Shown: positions 8,825 through 19,696, numbered from the stretch's first letter. The stretch: 64,000 nucleotides of DNA from Xanthomonas sp. (GCF_017163755.1 NZ_JAFIWC010000002.1:149559-213558), one strand, 5' to 3'. The notes: a model not told the origin generated them from the sequence alone. Translations and numbers: made by a program.

Positions 8825-9440
8825 GCGAGGTCAGCGTCGTCAGATAGGGCTGCATGACTTTCCAGATACGTGCCTGCTCGGCAAATCGGGCGATCTCGGC
8901 CGGTGTGGTCTTGTGCTGGCGCAGCGCCTCCCGCAGTCCTTCGATTGCGACCGCCTCGCCGACCGTCCGCCGGTACCGGAACAGGTCGGCGATGGTCTTG
9001 GCGACGCCGAAGACCGGCACCGGGATGTCCTCGATGGCATGGTGTTCGACGCCGGCCGACAGCAGTTCGGGAGGGAAACGGACAATCCGCACCGGAGGAT
9101 AGGCAATGCGGGGCCGCCAATCCTTCTTGCCCAGCGCCACCCAAACGCGGGCGGGCAGCTGGTCGGTCAGGCCATGAAAGGCCAGCGCCGAGGTCAGGCA
9201 GACGATCCCCTTTGGGATCAGTTTCGCCACTTCCGCCAGCGAATGCTGCTGGTCGAGCGACGCATCGGCCAGTTGGTACAGCCCACGAGCCAGACGCACG
9301 ATGGCGCCATCGCGCTCCAGCCGGGAAACAGTCGCGGCTGTGATCCCGGCGTCGCCGAATTCGCGCAGGCGCATCATCCCGCGGCTTCCCAGCAGCGCGA
9401 GTGCCTGTTCACGTTGGGGAGCGGTGTGCGGCGCAGGCAT
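8817..9440 (-). CDS. abiEi: AbiEi-type antitoxin and transcriptional repressor
   Basis: The 207-residue protein begins with a winged-helix region (residues about 9-65, including LREFGDAGITAATVSRLERDG) and continues into the AbiEi C-terminal domain with LIPKGIVCLTSALAFHGL and the FRYRRTVGEAVAIEGLREAL helix. AbiEi antitoxins repress their own operon by binding inverted repeats and neutralise AbiEii without a stable complex. The order antitoxin then toxin with a short overlap is classical. An AT-rich promoter-like segment lies immediately upstream. Confidence 0.88.
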   Translation of the reverse strand: MPAPHTAPQREQALALLGSRGMMRLREFGDAGITAATVSRLERDGAIVRLARGLYQLADASLDQQHSLAEVAKLIPKGIVCLTSALAFHGLTDQLPARVWVALGKKDWRPRIAYPPVRIVRFPPELLSAGVEHHAIEDIPVPVFGVAKTIADLFRYRRTVGEAVAIEGLREALRQHKTTPAEIARFAEQARIWKVMQPYLTTLTSHG

Positions 9441-9446
9441 GATATG

Positions 9447-9480
9447 AAACCTTGCCTAGTTTAATAATTGGCCGAGGTTT
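9447..9480. promoter_or_regulatory. Candidate AbiEi operator
   Basis: AAACCTTGCC at 9447-9456 and GGCCGAGGTTT at 9470-9480 form an imperfect inverted repeat around an AT-rich centre, only 6 bases upstream of the antitoxin start. AbiEi repressors of other species bind inverted repeats in this position. Autorepression is inferred. Confidence 0.45.
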
Positions 9481-9737
9481 TATATCACAACAGGTTGGAA
9501 AAAGTGCCACTTCCGCAGGGAGCCGCGTGAGTTAGGCGCCCCGGCGTGCCGGGCTTGCCTGGCCTCTGCAGACGCTCGTTCCGTCAAAGGGCCGCGATAG
9601 GCCCCGTCCTCGAGGCCTCGCCTGCGGGCCGTCAGGAACAGGCCAAGCAGACGGTATGCAAACAGGCTAGTCCAGAACAGGGATGCGGACGTTTCGGAAA
9701 ATCCATTTGCTCCTGTGTAAAGGGTCAGGACTGCCAG
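9481..9737. other. Intergenic region with an element-end-like motif
   Basis: No gene is seen between the AbiE promoter and the aldehyde dehydrogenase stop. At 9691-9730 a TTTCGGAAAATCC segment is followed by GGGTCAGGA, resembling the TTTTCGGAAAATCG...GGTCAGAG sequence near 63.5 kb. It may be a decayed copy of the same small element. Confidence 0.3.
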
Positions 9738-11174
9738 CTAACGCACCAGCACGTCGATCACGCGCTGGATGCGCCGGTACGGCGGCTTCAGCAGGTCGCT
9801 GCCGGCGCGGCGCGACTGCCACAGGACCGGTAGCGCCTTGCTGAAGGCGTCGAAGCCGGCGCGGCCGTGGTAGGCGCCCATGCCGCTGGCGCCGATGCCG
9901 CCGAACGGCAGGCCGTTGATCGCGAAGTGCAGCAGCGCGTCGTTGACGGTGACGCCGCCGGCCACGGTGGCGTGCAGGATCCGCTCGACGGTGCCGCGGT
10001 CGCGGCTGAAGGGGTACAGCGACAGCGGGCGTTCGCGGCCGTTGACGGTGGTCAGCGCCTCGTCCAGCGTGCGGTAACCGCGGATCGGCAGGATCGGGCC
10101 GAAGATCTCCTCGCGCATCAGCGCCGCGTCGTCGCCGGGCTGCAGCACCACGGTCGGCGCGATCAGGCGCTCGCGGTCGGCGCGCGCCGGATCGACCGTC
10201 GCCAGTTCGATCACCTCCAGCCCGCGCGCGCGCGCATCGTCCAGGTAGCCGCGCAGGCGCCGGTACTGGCCGTCGTTGACGATGCGGGTGTAGTCGCCGG
10301 CGTCGGCGAAGTCGCCGTAGCGCGCCTGCACCTGCGCGCGCAGCGCCTGCACCAGCGCCGCCTCGCGGCCGCGGTCGATCAGCACGTAGTCCGGGGCAAT
10401 GCAGGTCTGGCCGGCGTTGAACCACTTGCCGCTGGCCAGCCGCGCGGCGGCCTGCTCGAGCGGGTAATCGGCGCAGACGATGGCCGGCGACTTGCCGCCC
10501 AGTTCCAGCGTCAGCGGGGTCAGGTTCGGCGCCGCGGCGGCCATCACCTTGCGCCCGACCGCGGTGGAGCCGGTGAACACCAGATGGTCCAGCGGCAGCG
10601 CGGCGAACGCGGCGGCCACCTCGGCGCCGCCCGCCGCGACCGCCACCCGCTCGGGCGGAAACGCCTCGGCCAGCAGCGCGTGCAGGAACTGCGCGGTGCG
10701 CGGGGTGTGCTCGGACGGCTTGAGATAGACATGGTTGCCGGCGGCGATCGCGGTGGCCAGCGGGATCAACGCCAGGTTCACCGGGTAGTTCCATGGCGCG
10801 ATCACCCCGACCACGCCCACCGGCACCGCGCGCACCTCGGCGCGCGCCGGCCAGAAGCGCCAGCCCACGCCGATGCGCTGCGGCTTCATCCAGCGCTTCA
10901 GGTGCGCCAGCAGGTGATCGATCTCGCCGAGCACGGTCATGCCGTCGGCGAGCAGCGATTCGTGCCGGGAACGGTGGCCGAAGTCGGCGGCGATGGCGTC
11001 GGCCATCTCCGGCAGGCGCCGCTTCAGCGCCGCGCGCAGGCGCAGCAGGTCGGCGCGGCGCTGCGCCTGGTCGGGCTTGGCCGCCTGCCAGGCGTCGCGC
11101 AACCGCTGCAGCGTGACCGGCAGCGCGGCGAGCGGCGTGTCGGCGCTGTGGGTCGCGGGGTCGGAAATGGGCAT
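9738..11174 (-). CDS. calB: Coniferyl aldehyde dehydrogenase-like ALDH
   Basis: This 478-residue NAD(P)-dependent aldehyde dehydrogenase lacks the long C terminus of many ALDHs and has the features of the coniferyl-aldehyde group: GVIAPWNYP (about 123-131), FTGSTAVGRKV, the general-base Glu224 in LELGGKSP and the nucleophile Cys258 in NAGQTCIAPDY. It oxidises aldehydes to acids, plausibly aromatic or long-chain substrates. The start at 11174 gives MPISDP; upstream sequence in frame contains decayed palindromes and is not coding. No adjacent catabolic partner is present, so the substrate is inferred only from family. Confidence 0.82.
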   Translation of the reverse strand: MPISDPATHSADTPLAALPVTLQRLRDAWQAAKPDQAQRRADLLRLRAALKRRLPEMADAIAADFGHRSRHESLLADGMTVLGEIDHLLAHLKRWMKPQRIGVGWRFWPARAEVRAVPVGVVGVIAPWNYPVNLALIPLATAIAAGNHVYLKPSEHTPRTAQFLHALLAEAFPPERVAVAAGGAEVAAAFAALPLDHLVFTGSTAVGRKVMAAAAPNLTPLTLELGGKSPAIVCADYPLEQAAARLASGKWFNAGQTCIAPDYVLIDRGREAALVQALRAQVQARYGDFADAGDYTRIVNDGQYRRLRGYLDDARARGLEVIELATVDPARADRERLIAPTVVLQPGDDAALMREEIFGPILPIRGYRTLDEALTTVNGRERPLSLYPFSRDRGTVERILHATVAGGVTVNDALLHFAINGLPFGGIGASGMGAYHGRAGFDAFSKALPVLWQSRRAGSDLLKPPYRRIQRVIDVLVR

Positions 11175-11299
11175 GGGCGCACTATACGATGCTGGCGTAT
11201 GGCCCGATGTTGGCGATGCCGGACAAGCCGTGGCGCGGCGGTGCGGTGGCGGCGGAGGGCCAACCGGGTCCCTTGATGCAGGCGCCGCAGGGTTGCCGC

Positions 11300-11373
11300 G
11301 TCGCGACTGAAGTCGCTCCCACCATGGGCTGGTCGGCACGCCGTTTCCTTGTGGGAGAGGCTTCAGTCCCGAC
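11300..11373. repeat. Extragenic palindrome pair (REP-like)
   Basis: GTCGCGACTGAAGTCGCTCC at 11300-11319 (the arm runs to 11322) and GTGGGAGAGGCTTCAGTCCC at 11351-11370 (running to 11373) are inverted copies of a 23-base arm with three mismatches. They sit in the 347-nt gene-free stretch 11175-11521. A third single arm is at 11450-11472. All match the palindrome family seen at 20.4 and 27.7 kb. Confidence 0.75.
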
Positions 11374-11449
11374 GATGCCCGGCGTTCGGATGCGCTCTGT
11401 TGGCAATCCTGCGAGACTCCAGCAGGCATGACGTGCGCCTAGGCTGTGG

Positions 11450-11472
11450 GTCGCGGCTGAAGCCGCTCCTAT
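11450..11472. repeat. Solitary palindrome arm (REP-like)
   Basis: GTCGCGGCTGAAGCCGCTCC followed by TAT is a single arm of the extragenic palindrome family, with no partner nearby. The rest of 11175-11521 holds no gene that I can support. Confidence 0.65.
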
Positions 11473-11521
11473 AGAAAGCGCTAAGGCGCTTCGGCCATGG
11501 CGCGCGGCGTAACACGAGCGT

Positions 11522-12214
11522 TCATGTCTCCTCGAGCAGCAATGCCTGCAACTGCGCCAGCGTCGCCACTTCGTAGTGCGGCGCGATGCCCTCCGGCGCC
11601 GCCAGGCCGTGGGCGTTGAACCAGCAGGTGTGCAGCCCGGCCGCCAGGCCGCCGGCGATGTCCGCATGCGGGTTGTCGCCGACCATCAGCACCCGCTCGC
11701 GCGGCGGAGCGCCCATCTGCGCCAGCGCATGCTCGAAGATGCCCGGGTGCGGCTTGGCCAGCCCGACCTGCTCGGAGATCACCAGCACCTCGAACCGGTC
11801 GTGCAGGCCGGTGCGCCGCAGCCGCGCGTGCTGCAGCGCGCTGAAGCCGTTGGTGACGATGCCCAGGCGCACGCGCCCGCGCAGCGCATCCAGCAGCGCC
11901 ACCGCGCCGTCCAGCGGTGCGCACAGCTCGGCCATCGCCGCCAGGAAGCCGTCGTTGAGCGCCTGCGGCGAGACGCCCAGGCGCTGCGCCCAGCCGTCGA
12001 AGCGGCGCTGCTGCAGCTGCGCGGCGCTGATCGCGCCGTTCTGGTAGTCCACCCACAGCGGCCGGTTGACCGCGCTGTAGTCGTGGTAGTCCTGCGCGGA
12101 GAACGCCACCTGGTAGGTGGCGAACAGGCGCTGCAGGCCGGCGAAGGCGTCGAAGCGGAACAGCGTGTCGTCGGCGTCGAACAGGATCCAGCGGTAGTCG
12201 GAAGCGGCGGGCAT
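11522..12214 (-). CDS. HAD-superfamily 5'-nucleotidase, YjjG-like
   Basis: The 230-residue cytoplasmic HAD phosphatase has motif I DADDTLF (nucleophile Asp13, general acid Asp15), motif II IVTNGFS, the [11 protein letters not shown] stretch with the motif III lysine, and motif [15 protein letters not shown]. This arrangement matches YjjG, which dephosphorylates (deoxy)ribonucleoside monophosphates including non-canonical pyrimidines, a house-cleaning role. The ATG at 12214 begins just before the first beta-strand; the longer frame to 12328 is Arg-rich and overlaps a terminator. Confidence 0.85.
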   Translation of the reverse strand: MPAASDYRWILFDADDTLFRFDAFAGLQRLFATYQVAFSAQDYHDYSAVNRPLWVDYQNGAISAAQLQQRRFDGWAQRLGVSPQALNDGFLAAMAELCAPLDGAVALLDALRGRVRLGIVTNGFSALQHARLRRTGLHDRFEVLVISEQVGLAKPHPGIFEHALAQMGAPPRERVLMVGDNPHADIAGGLAAGLHTCWFNAHGLAAPEGIAPHYEVATLAQLQALLLEET

Positions 12215-12281
12215 GCGGCGGCGGAAGCTGGGAGCCAGCGCGCATGGTAGACCCGGCGCGGGCCGCGCAGCGGCGCAGCGG

Positions 12282-12317
12282 CGAAAACGACGACGCCGGC
12301 CACGAGGGCCGGCGTCG
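12282..12317 (-). terminator. Terminator of the MHS transporter gene
   Basis: CGACGCCGGCC at 12291-12301 and GGCCGGCGTCG at 12307-12317 pair perfectly around five bases. Read on the minus strand the stem is followed by TCGTTTTCG, a short T-rich tail, 38 bases beyond the transporter stop codon. Confidence 0.7.
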
Positions 12318-12354
12318 CAGTGCCGCAAGATGCTGCGGCGAAGCTACTTCAGGC

Positions 12355-14013
12355 TTACTTGGTGATGTCCACGTCATTGGTCTCGCGCAGGAACAGCGCG
12401 CCGATCACGAAGGTCATCAACGCGATGCCGATCGGGTACCACAGGCCGAAGTACATGTTGCCGCTGCCGGCCACCAGCGCGAACGAGATCGCCGGCAGGA
12501 AGCCGCCGAACCAGCCGTTGCCGATGTGGTACGGCAGCGACATCGAGGTGTAGCGGATGCGGGTGGGGAACAGCTCGACCAGGAACGCGGCGATCGGGCC
12601 GTAGACCATGGTCACGTAGATCACCAGGATCCACAGCAGCAGCAGCGTCATCGGCTTGTTGATCCGCGCCGGGTCGGCCTTCTCCGGGTAGCCGGCCGTG
12701 GCCAGCGCGCCCTTGAGTTCCTTGGCGAACGCATCGCCCTTGGCCTTGGCCTCGTCCTTGCTCAGCCCTTCGGCTTCGTAGGAGGTGACTTCGGCGCCGC
12801 CGATGGTGATCTTGGCCACGCTGCCCGGCGCCGCCGGCTGCGCGTCGTGCGGGATGCCGGCCTTGGTCAGCGCCGCCGAGGCGATGTCGCAGGAACTGGT
12901 GAACTTGCGCACGCCGACCGGATCGAACTGGAAGTGGCAGGTGGCCGGATCGGCGACGATCAGCGCCGGCGAGTTGGCACGCGCTTCTTCCACGCCCGGG
13001 TTGGCGAAGTGGGTCAGGCCCTTGAAGATCGGCATGTAGGTGACCGCGGCCAGCAGGCAGCCGGCCAGGATGATCTTCTTGCGGCCGATCTTGTCCGACA
13101 ACCAGCCGAACACCACGAAGAACGGCGTGGCCAGCGCCAACGCCACCGCGATCAGGATGTTGGCGGTGGTGCCGTCGACCTTCAGCGACTGGGTCAGGAA
13201 GAACAGCGAGTAGAACTGGCCGCCGTACCACACCACGGCCTGGCCGGCGGTGGCGCCGAACAGCGCCAGCAGCATCAGCTTGCCGTTGGCCGAGCGCATG
13301 CTCTCGCGGAACGGCTGCTTGGCGGTCTTGCCCTCGGACTTCATCTGCTGGAACACCGGCGATTCGCTCAGCTGCAGGCGGATCCACACCGACACGCCGA
13401 GCAGCACGATCGACACCAGGAACGGAACGCGCCAGCCCCAGGCCTCGAAGGCCTCGGTGCCCAGGTACAGGCGCGTGCCCAGGATCACCAGCAGCGACAG
13501 GAACAGGCCCAGCGTGGCGGTGGTCTGGATGAAACTGGTGTACAGACCGCGCTTGCCCGGCGGGGCGTGCTCGGCGACGTAGGTGGCCGCGCCGCCGTAT
13601 TCGCCGCCCAGCGCCAGGCCCTGCGCCAGGCGCAGCACGATCAGGATGATCGGTGCGGCGATGCCGATGCTGGCGTAGTTGGGCAGGACGCCGACGATGA
13701 AGGTCGACAGGCCCATCAGCACGATGGTGACCAGGAAGGTGTACTTGCGGCCGATGCGGTCGCCCAGGCTGCCGAAGAACGCCGCGCCGAACGGACGCAC
13801 CGCGAAGCCGGCGGCGAAGGCCAGCAGCGCGAAGATGAAGCCGGTGGTTTCGTTGACGCCGCTGAAGAACTGCTTGGCGATGATCGCCGCCAGCGAACCG
13901 TACAGGTAGAAGTCGTACCACTCGAAGACGGTGCCCAGGCTCGAGGCGAAGATCACCTTCTTGTGGCCCTGGGTCAAGGGCTTGCCCGACGGGTTGGTGG
14001 TGGTGCTGGACAT
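12355..14013 (-). CDS. MHS-family major facilitator transporter
   Basis: The 552-residue inner-membrane protein has twelve predicted helices and the metabolite:H+ symporter signature: GTVFEWYDFYLYG near the N terminus, RPFGAAFFGSLGDRIGRK in the loop after helix 2, and QGLALGGEYGGAATYV. Relatives carry carboxylates, osmolytes or shikimate. An unusual hydrophilic insert of about 110 residues (roughly 338-450) separates the later helices and probably lies in the periplasm. The ATG at 14013 is preferred over 14040 because GGAGG lies about 10 bases upstream. Proximity to the porin and acs suggests a carboxylate substrate, but this is inference. Confidence 0.87.
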   Translation of the reverse strand: MSSTTTNPSGKPLTQGHKKVIFASSLGTVFEWYDFYLYGSLAAIIAKQFFSGVNETTGFIFALLAFAAGFAVRPFGAAFFGSLGDRIGRKYTFLVTIVLMGLSTFIVGVLPNYASIGIAAPIILIVLRLAQGLALGGEYGGAATYVAEHAPPGKRGLYTSFIQTTATLGLFLSLLVILGTRLYLGTEAFEAWGWRVPFLVSIVLLGVSVWIRLQLSESPVFQQMKSEGKTAKQPFRESMRSANGKLMLLALFGATAGQAVVWYGGQFYSLFFLTQSLKVDGTTANILIAVALALATPFFVVFGWLSDKIGRKKIILAGCLLAAVTYMPIFKGLTHFANPGVEEARANSPALIVADPATCHFQFDPVGVRKFTSSCDIASAALTKAGIPHDAQPAAPGSVAKITIGGAEVTSYEAEGLSKDEAKAKGDAFAKELKGALATAGYPEKADPARINKPMTLLLLWILVIYVTMVYGPIAAFLVELFPTRIRYTSMSLPYHIGNGWFGGFLPAISFALVAGSGNMYFGLWYPIGIALMTFVIGALFLRETNDVDITK

Positions 14014-14173
14014 AGGAAGCTTCCCCTCCGAAGCGTGCATGGTGCGGTGATGTGGGTTGGATCAGGCTGGATCGGTCAGGCGTGATGCGGGACGTGATCA
14101 GGCGCTGCGCCGCCTGCGATGCGCGAGTCGTGGCGGCGCGGCGCGCCCTCCCGGGCGCCGCGCCGCCATGGCC

Positions 14174-15550
14174 TCAGAAACTGTACTTGGTGGTGAACTG
14201 CACCCGGGTGATGTCGCCCTTGGCGCCGCTCTCCACCTCGCGCTTGCCGTACATCAGCTCCGCGCCCACATCCACCTTCGGCATCGGCGTGTAGAAGATG
14301 TTGCCGCGGATGCTCTGCACGTTCTTGGTCACCGCAAGGCCGGTCAGCGCGGTGTCGTTGTCGTAGTCGCTGCGCGCGTAGATCAGGTTGGTGCGCAGCT
14401 TCGGCGAGAACGCGTGGCGCCAGCCGACGTAGCCGGCGAGCACGCCGGTGCTGTCCAGGCTGCCGTCGGCCGCGTCCAGCGCCGCATCGGCGGTGATGCC
14501 CAGGCCGATGTAGCGGGAGATGCCCTCGCCGCCGGTGATCTGGTAGACGAAGCTGTCGTTGGCGCCGGCCGCCCACTTGCCGCCCAAGGTCAGGCCGCCG
14601 CCGACGCTGCTGTCCTCGAAGCCGGGGCGGTCGACCTTGAGCTGGCGCACCAGGCCGCCGATGCCGAACGTGCCCCAGTCGCCCTTCCAGCCGTAGCGCA
14701 CGGTCAGGTCCGGCATCGAGCCGCGGTCGGACGAGGTGGTGCCGATCAGCGTGGTCTCCGGGTTTTCCAGCGCGACGCTGAAGCCGCCCTGGGTGTAGCG
14801 CACCTGCGCCTGGCGCACGAAGATCACGCCGTCGGTGGGGCCGATGAAGTCGGCCGCTTCCGGCAGCGCCGAGGCGTCCATGAAGTTCGACCAGGTCTGG
14901 CCGGCCAGCCAGTGGTTCCAGTACATGTAGGCATGGCGCAGGGTGGCGCCGTAGGTGTTGGTCGCGGTCTGGTTGCCCAGCGAGTTGCCGAAGAAGTCCA
15001 GCTCCACCAGCGCGCCGGCCTTGTTGCCGCCGTCGGTGACGCTGTCCACGCCGAAGTTGATGCGCGAGAACTTGGCGTGGGCGTTGTAGTCCACGTTGGA
15101 CTTCTCCCCGCCCACCGGGGTCTGCCCGGGCAGGTACAGCATGCGCCCGGTGGCGTCGTCGGCCAGCTGGCCGTCGCCGGTCTGGGTGGCCAGGAAGTCG
15201 GCCTTGATGAAGCCGCCGACCTTGAACGTGGTGCCCGGGGCGGCGCCGGGAGTGATGGTCAGCGCCTGGATCGGCGCCTTGCCCGCCGGCAGCGCCGGTT
15301 GCGCGGCCTGGGTCGACTTCACCGTGGCGATCTGGGTCTGGGTCTCGGCGATCTGGCCCTGCTGCTGTTGCTGCGAGGACAGCAGCAGCTGGACCTGGCG
15401 CTCCAGCTCGGCGACCCGGGCCTCCAGCGCCTGTTCCCGTGCGGACTGACCCTTGCCGCTCTGCGCGAAAGCCGCGCCGGGGGCGATCAGGGCCACCAAC
15501 AGCGCGGCCGCCAGGGGGCGGCGCGCGATGGATGCGATGCGGTTGCTCAT
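14174..15550 (-). CDS. DcaP-type trimeric outer-membrane porin
   Basis: The 458-residue protein has a signal peptide (residues 1-29, ending GAAFAQ), then a periplasmic coiled-coil (AREQALEARVAELERQVQLLL) and a beta-barrel that starts FKVGGFIKADFLA and ends with the terminal aromatic VQFTTKYSF. This architecture matches DcaP-like porins, which trimerise through the N-terminal coiled coil and admit carboxylic acids. GGGAGGGAGT precedes the ATG closely. It lies 161 bp from the MHS transporter on the same strand and is divergent from acs, consistent with a shared carboxylate role. Confidence 0.88.
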   Translation of the reverse strand: MSNRIASIARRPLAAALLVALIAPGAAFAQSGKGQSAREQALEARVAELERQVQLLLSSQQQQQGQIAETQTQIATVKSTQAAQPALPAGKAPIQALTITPGAAPGTTFKVGGFIKADFLATQTGDGQLADDATGRMLYLPGQTPVGGEKSNVDYNAHAKFSRINFGVDSVTDGGNKAGALVELDFFGNSLGNQTATNTYGATLRHAYMYWNHWLAGQTWSNFMDASALPEAADFIGPTDGVIFVRQAQVRYTQGGFSVALENPETTLIGTTSSDRGSMPDLTVRYGWKGDWGTFGIGGLVRQLKVDRPGFEDSSVGGGLTLGGKWAAGANDSFVYQITGGEGISRYIGLGITADAALDAADGSLDSTGVLAGYVGWRHAFSPKLRTNLIYARSDYDNDTALTGLAVTKNVQSIRGNIFYTPMPKVDVGAELMYGKREVESGAKGDITRVQFTTKYSF

Positions 15551-15780
15551 TACTCCCTCCCGAATAATGGATGTCCGCCGCGCACAGGCACGGCTGATCG
15601 CAGGGTGCGCGCCGCCGGCGCCGGCGCCTATTGGCCATTAGTCGAACAGCGCCGGCGTTACGACCATCGTCTAAGCCGCCATCGCGTGCGCGTTTAACAG
15701 AGGATGCGGCACACTGGACCATGACGCGCCGCCGCATGGCGGCGCACCGCCACACCGCAACGTTCATCGCAGAGGGAACC

Positions 15781-17724
<1,944 letters not shown>

Positions 17725-17736
17725 AGCGTGCCAGCC

Positions 17737-17851
17737 GGGATGGGGGATTCGGGATGGGGGATTCGCCAAAGCGGCTCCCCTCCATCCGCAACCTCGCCGC
17801 GCCGATACACCCGTTTGCTTTTGCCAATCCCCAATCCCGAATCCCAGCCCC
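17737..17851. repeat. GGGATTC-rich tandem and inverted repeat between acs and crbR
   Basis: A 14-base unit GGGATGGGGGATTC occurs twice in tandem at 17737-17764 and continues as GCCAAAGC. At 17817-17851 an imperfect inverted copy begins GCTTTTGCCAATCCCC. The two arms of about 35 bases enclose about 44 bases and end two bases before the regulator's start codon. A related pair occurs at 20272 and 20604 near crbS. Confidence 0.75.
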
Positions 17852-17852
17852 C

Positions 17853-18518
17853 ATGACCACCCTGCTGATCGCCGACGACCATCCCCTGTTCCGCGAGGCG
17901 CTGCGCGGGGCGGTGCAGCGGGTGATGCCGGGGGTGCAGCTGTACGAGGCCGACAGCGTCGAGGCGCTGTACGCGCTGGCCGACCACCACGCCGATGCCG
18001 ACCTGCTGCTGATGGACCTCAACATGCCTGGCGCGCAGGGCTTCAGCGCGCTGGTGCACATGCGCGCGCTGCATCCGCAGCTGCCGGTGGTGGTGGTGTC
18101 GGCGCGCGAGGAACCCACGGTGATGCGCCGCGCGCTCGACCACGGCGCGTTCGGCTTCATCCCCAAGTCGGCCGACTCGGACACCATCGGCATCGCCCTG
18201 GGCACCGTGCTCGACGGCGAACGCTGGGCGCCGCCGGAAGCGCACAACGTGCCGCCCACCGACCGCGCCGAACGCGAGGTCGGCCAGCGCCTGCGCGAGC
18301 TGACCCCGCAGCAGTTCCGCGTGCTGCAGATGCTCGGCGCCGGCCGCCTCAACAAGCAGATCGCCTACGACCTGGGCGTGTCCGAAGCCACGATCAAGGC
18401 GCACGTCACCGCGATCCTGCGCAAGCTCGGCGTCACCAACCGCACCCAGGCGGTGCTGATGTCCGGCAAGCTGGCGATCGACAGCGACGGCATCGTGCTG
18501 CCGCCGGAAGAGGATTGA
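17853..18518 (+). CDS. crbR: LuxR-family response regulator, CrbR/ErdR-like
   Basis: The 221-residue protein has an N-terminal receiver domain with the acidic pocket ADDH (about 7-10), phosphoacceptor Asp55 in LLLMDLNMPG and the conserved Lys in FIPKSADS, then a C-terminal LuxR helix-turn-helix (LNKQIAYDLGVSEATIKAHV). It resembles AgmR/ErdR/CrbR regulators, which activate acs in the CrbS/R acetate-switch system. Its place directly downstream of acs, with a CrbS-type kinase 2.1 kb away, supports that pairing. No clear Shine-Dalgarno is seen because a GGGATTC-type repeat ends just before the ATG. Confidence 0.85.
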   Translation: MTTLLIADDHPLFREALRGAVQRVMPGVQLYEADSVEALYALADHHADADLLLMDLNMPGAQGFSALVHMRALHPQLPVVVVSAREEPTVMRRALDHGAFGFIPKSADSDTIGIALGTVLDGERWAPPEAHNVPPTDRAEREVGQRLRELTPQQFRVLQMLGAGRLNKQIAYDLGVSEATIKAHVTAILRKLGVTNRTQAVLMSGKLAIDSDGIVLPPEED

Positions 18519-18927
18519 GCGCGCGACGGCGTGCCCGGCGCGCCATGCCTCGCCAACCGCATCCAACGCCGGCGCCACGCGCGGCGTGAGGTTTGAGCAG
18601 CGATTCGGTGCTATTCCTGCCGGTCGCGGCGGCCCGGGCTCGGCGTTGCCGCCCCGGTCCCGCAGCGCTCCCAGTCCGTTGCCGCCAGCACCTGCAGGAG
18701 CGGCTCCAGTCGCGACCAGCGAAGCGGCGGACCGGCTACGTGAGCTCCGCGGCCACCTGGCCGGGCAAGGCGCTGATCACCGGTGCGATTCGGGTATCCG
18801 CCGCAGCGATCGCGCGCGAGGGCGACCGCGGACGGCGCCCTCGGCTCGCGCATCGCACCGGCGATACCGCGCGACATGGCGTCCGCCGCCATCGGTCCGC
18901 TATCGTGCAGTCGCCTGGGAGCCTGCC
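18519..18927. other. Gene-free region
   Basis: No gene is supported in these 409 bases. One degenerate palindrome arm, AGGAGCGGCTCCAGTCGCGA, begins at 18696. A GGGAG ribosome-binding sequence near 18917 belongs to the following GNAT gene. Confidence 0.5.
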
Positions 18928-19440
18928 ATGTCCGACTACCTGCTCGAACCGATCGCGGCCGACGAACTGGCCCTGCTCGCCAGCGGCCGCATGCCGCCGC
19001 GGCTGCACGGCCTGGCCAGCCGCGACGCGCTGCCGCCGGCCTTCGTCGCCCGGCGCGCGCTGCAGTGGCTGGCCGACGGCGTGGCGCCGCCATGGGCGGC
19101 CACCTACTACATCCGCGACGCCGACGCGCGCGTGCTCGGCGGCTGCGGCTTCAAGGGCCCGCCGCGGCACGGCGAAGTGGAGATCGGCTATGCGGTCGCA
19201 GCCGCGCATCGGCGGCGCGGCGTGGCCAGTGCCGCCGCGCGGCAGCTGATCGTCATCGCCTTCGCCAGCGCGCAGGTCCAGCGGGTCCTGGCCTGCATCG
19301 ACGAACGCAACCTGGCGTCGGCGCGGCTGGCGCAGGGCCTGGGCTTCGTCGCCGGCGAGCGGCGCCAGGATCCGGACGACGGCGCCTGGCGGGTGCACTG
19401 GCGGCTGCCGCGCGCGGCCGCGCCGCGCCGCGCGGTATAG
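18928..19440 (+). CDS. GNAT-family N-acetyltransferase, RimJ/RimL-like
   Basis: The 170-residue acetyltransferase has the GNAT core: strand and glycine-rich [28 protein letters not shown] containing the acetyl-CoA pyrophosphate loop RRRGVA, and the C-terminal [15 protein letters not shown] that shapes the cofactor pocket. Proteins of this shape acetylate ribosomal-protein N termini, drugs or small amines; the substrate is not readable here. GGGAG lies about 8 bases before the ATG. It sits between crbR and the manganese riboswitch and has no obvious functional link to either. Confidence 0.85.
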   Translation: MSDYLLEPIAADELALLASGRMPPRLHGLASRDALPPAFVARRALQWLADGVAPPWAATYYIRDADARVLGGCGFKGPPRHGEVEIGYAVAAAHRRRGVASAAARQLIVIAFASAQVQRVLACIDERNLASARLAQGLGFVAGERRQDPDDGAWRVHWRLPRAAAPRRAV

Positions 19441-19520
19441 CCGCGACTATCAAGAAAAGCCGCAGGTTCGCGTGCGTTCGTGGCGTATTCGGCGGCGTTT
19501 GCCGCTGTTAGACTGCGCGT

Positions 19521-19630
19521 CCCCTTGGGGAGTAGCCTGCTTTCCGGTCTTCGGAAAGTGCCCGCGTCAACATGCTCGGCCGATGCGCCGTGGTGCGGGC
19601 AACCAGTTCCGGTTGGCGAGACCAGCGGCG
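19521..19630 (+). promoter_or_regulatory. yybP-ykoY manganese riboswitch
   Basis: The leader of mntP carries TTGGGGAGTAGCC (about 19525-19537), the conserved 5' element of the yybP-ykoY aptamer, then the hairpin TTTCC...GGAAA at 19541-19557, and the closing 3' element GGCGAGACCA at 19615-19624. This Mn2+-sensing RNA is known upstream of mntP homologues, including in Xanthomonas. Manganese binding would raise exporter expression. The expression platform between 19631 and the ATG at 19697 is GC-rich with no clear ribosome-binding sequence. Confidence 0.88.
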
Positions 19631-19696
19631 AGCGTGCGTGGCGACCGCCGGGCGTGTGCGCTCGTCGTCGTCCCCCGCCCCGGCGCGTACCGATCC

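Noticed and set aside
11189..11431. Plus-strand frame of 80 codons
   Set aside because: It crosses the extragenic palindrome pair, so it is repeat sequence rather than a gene.
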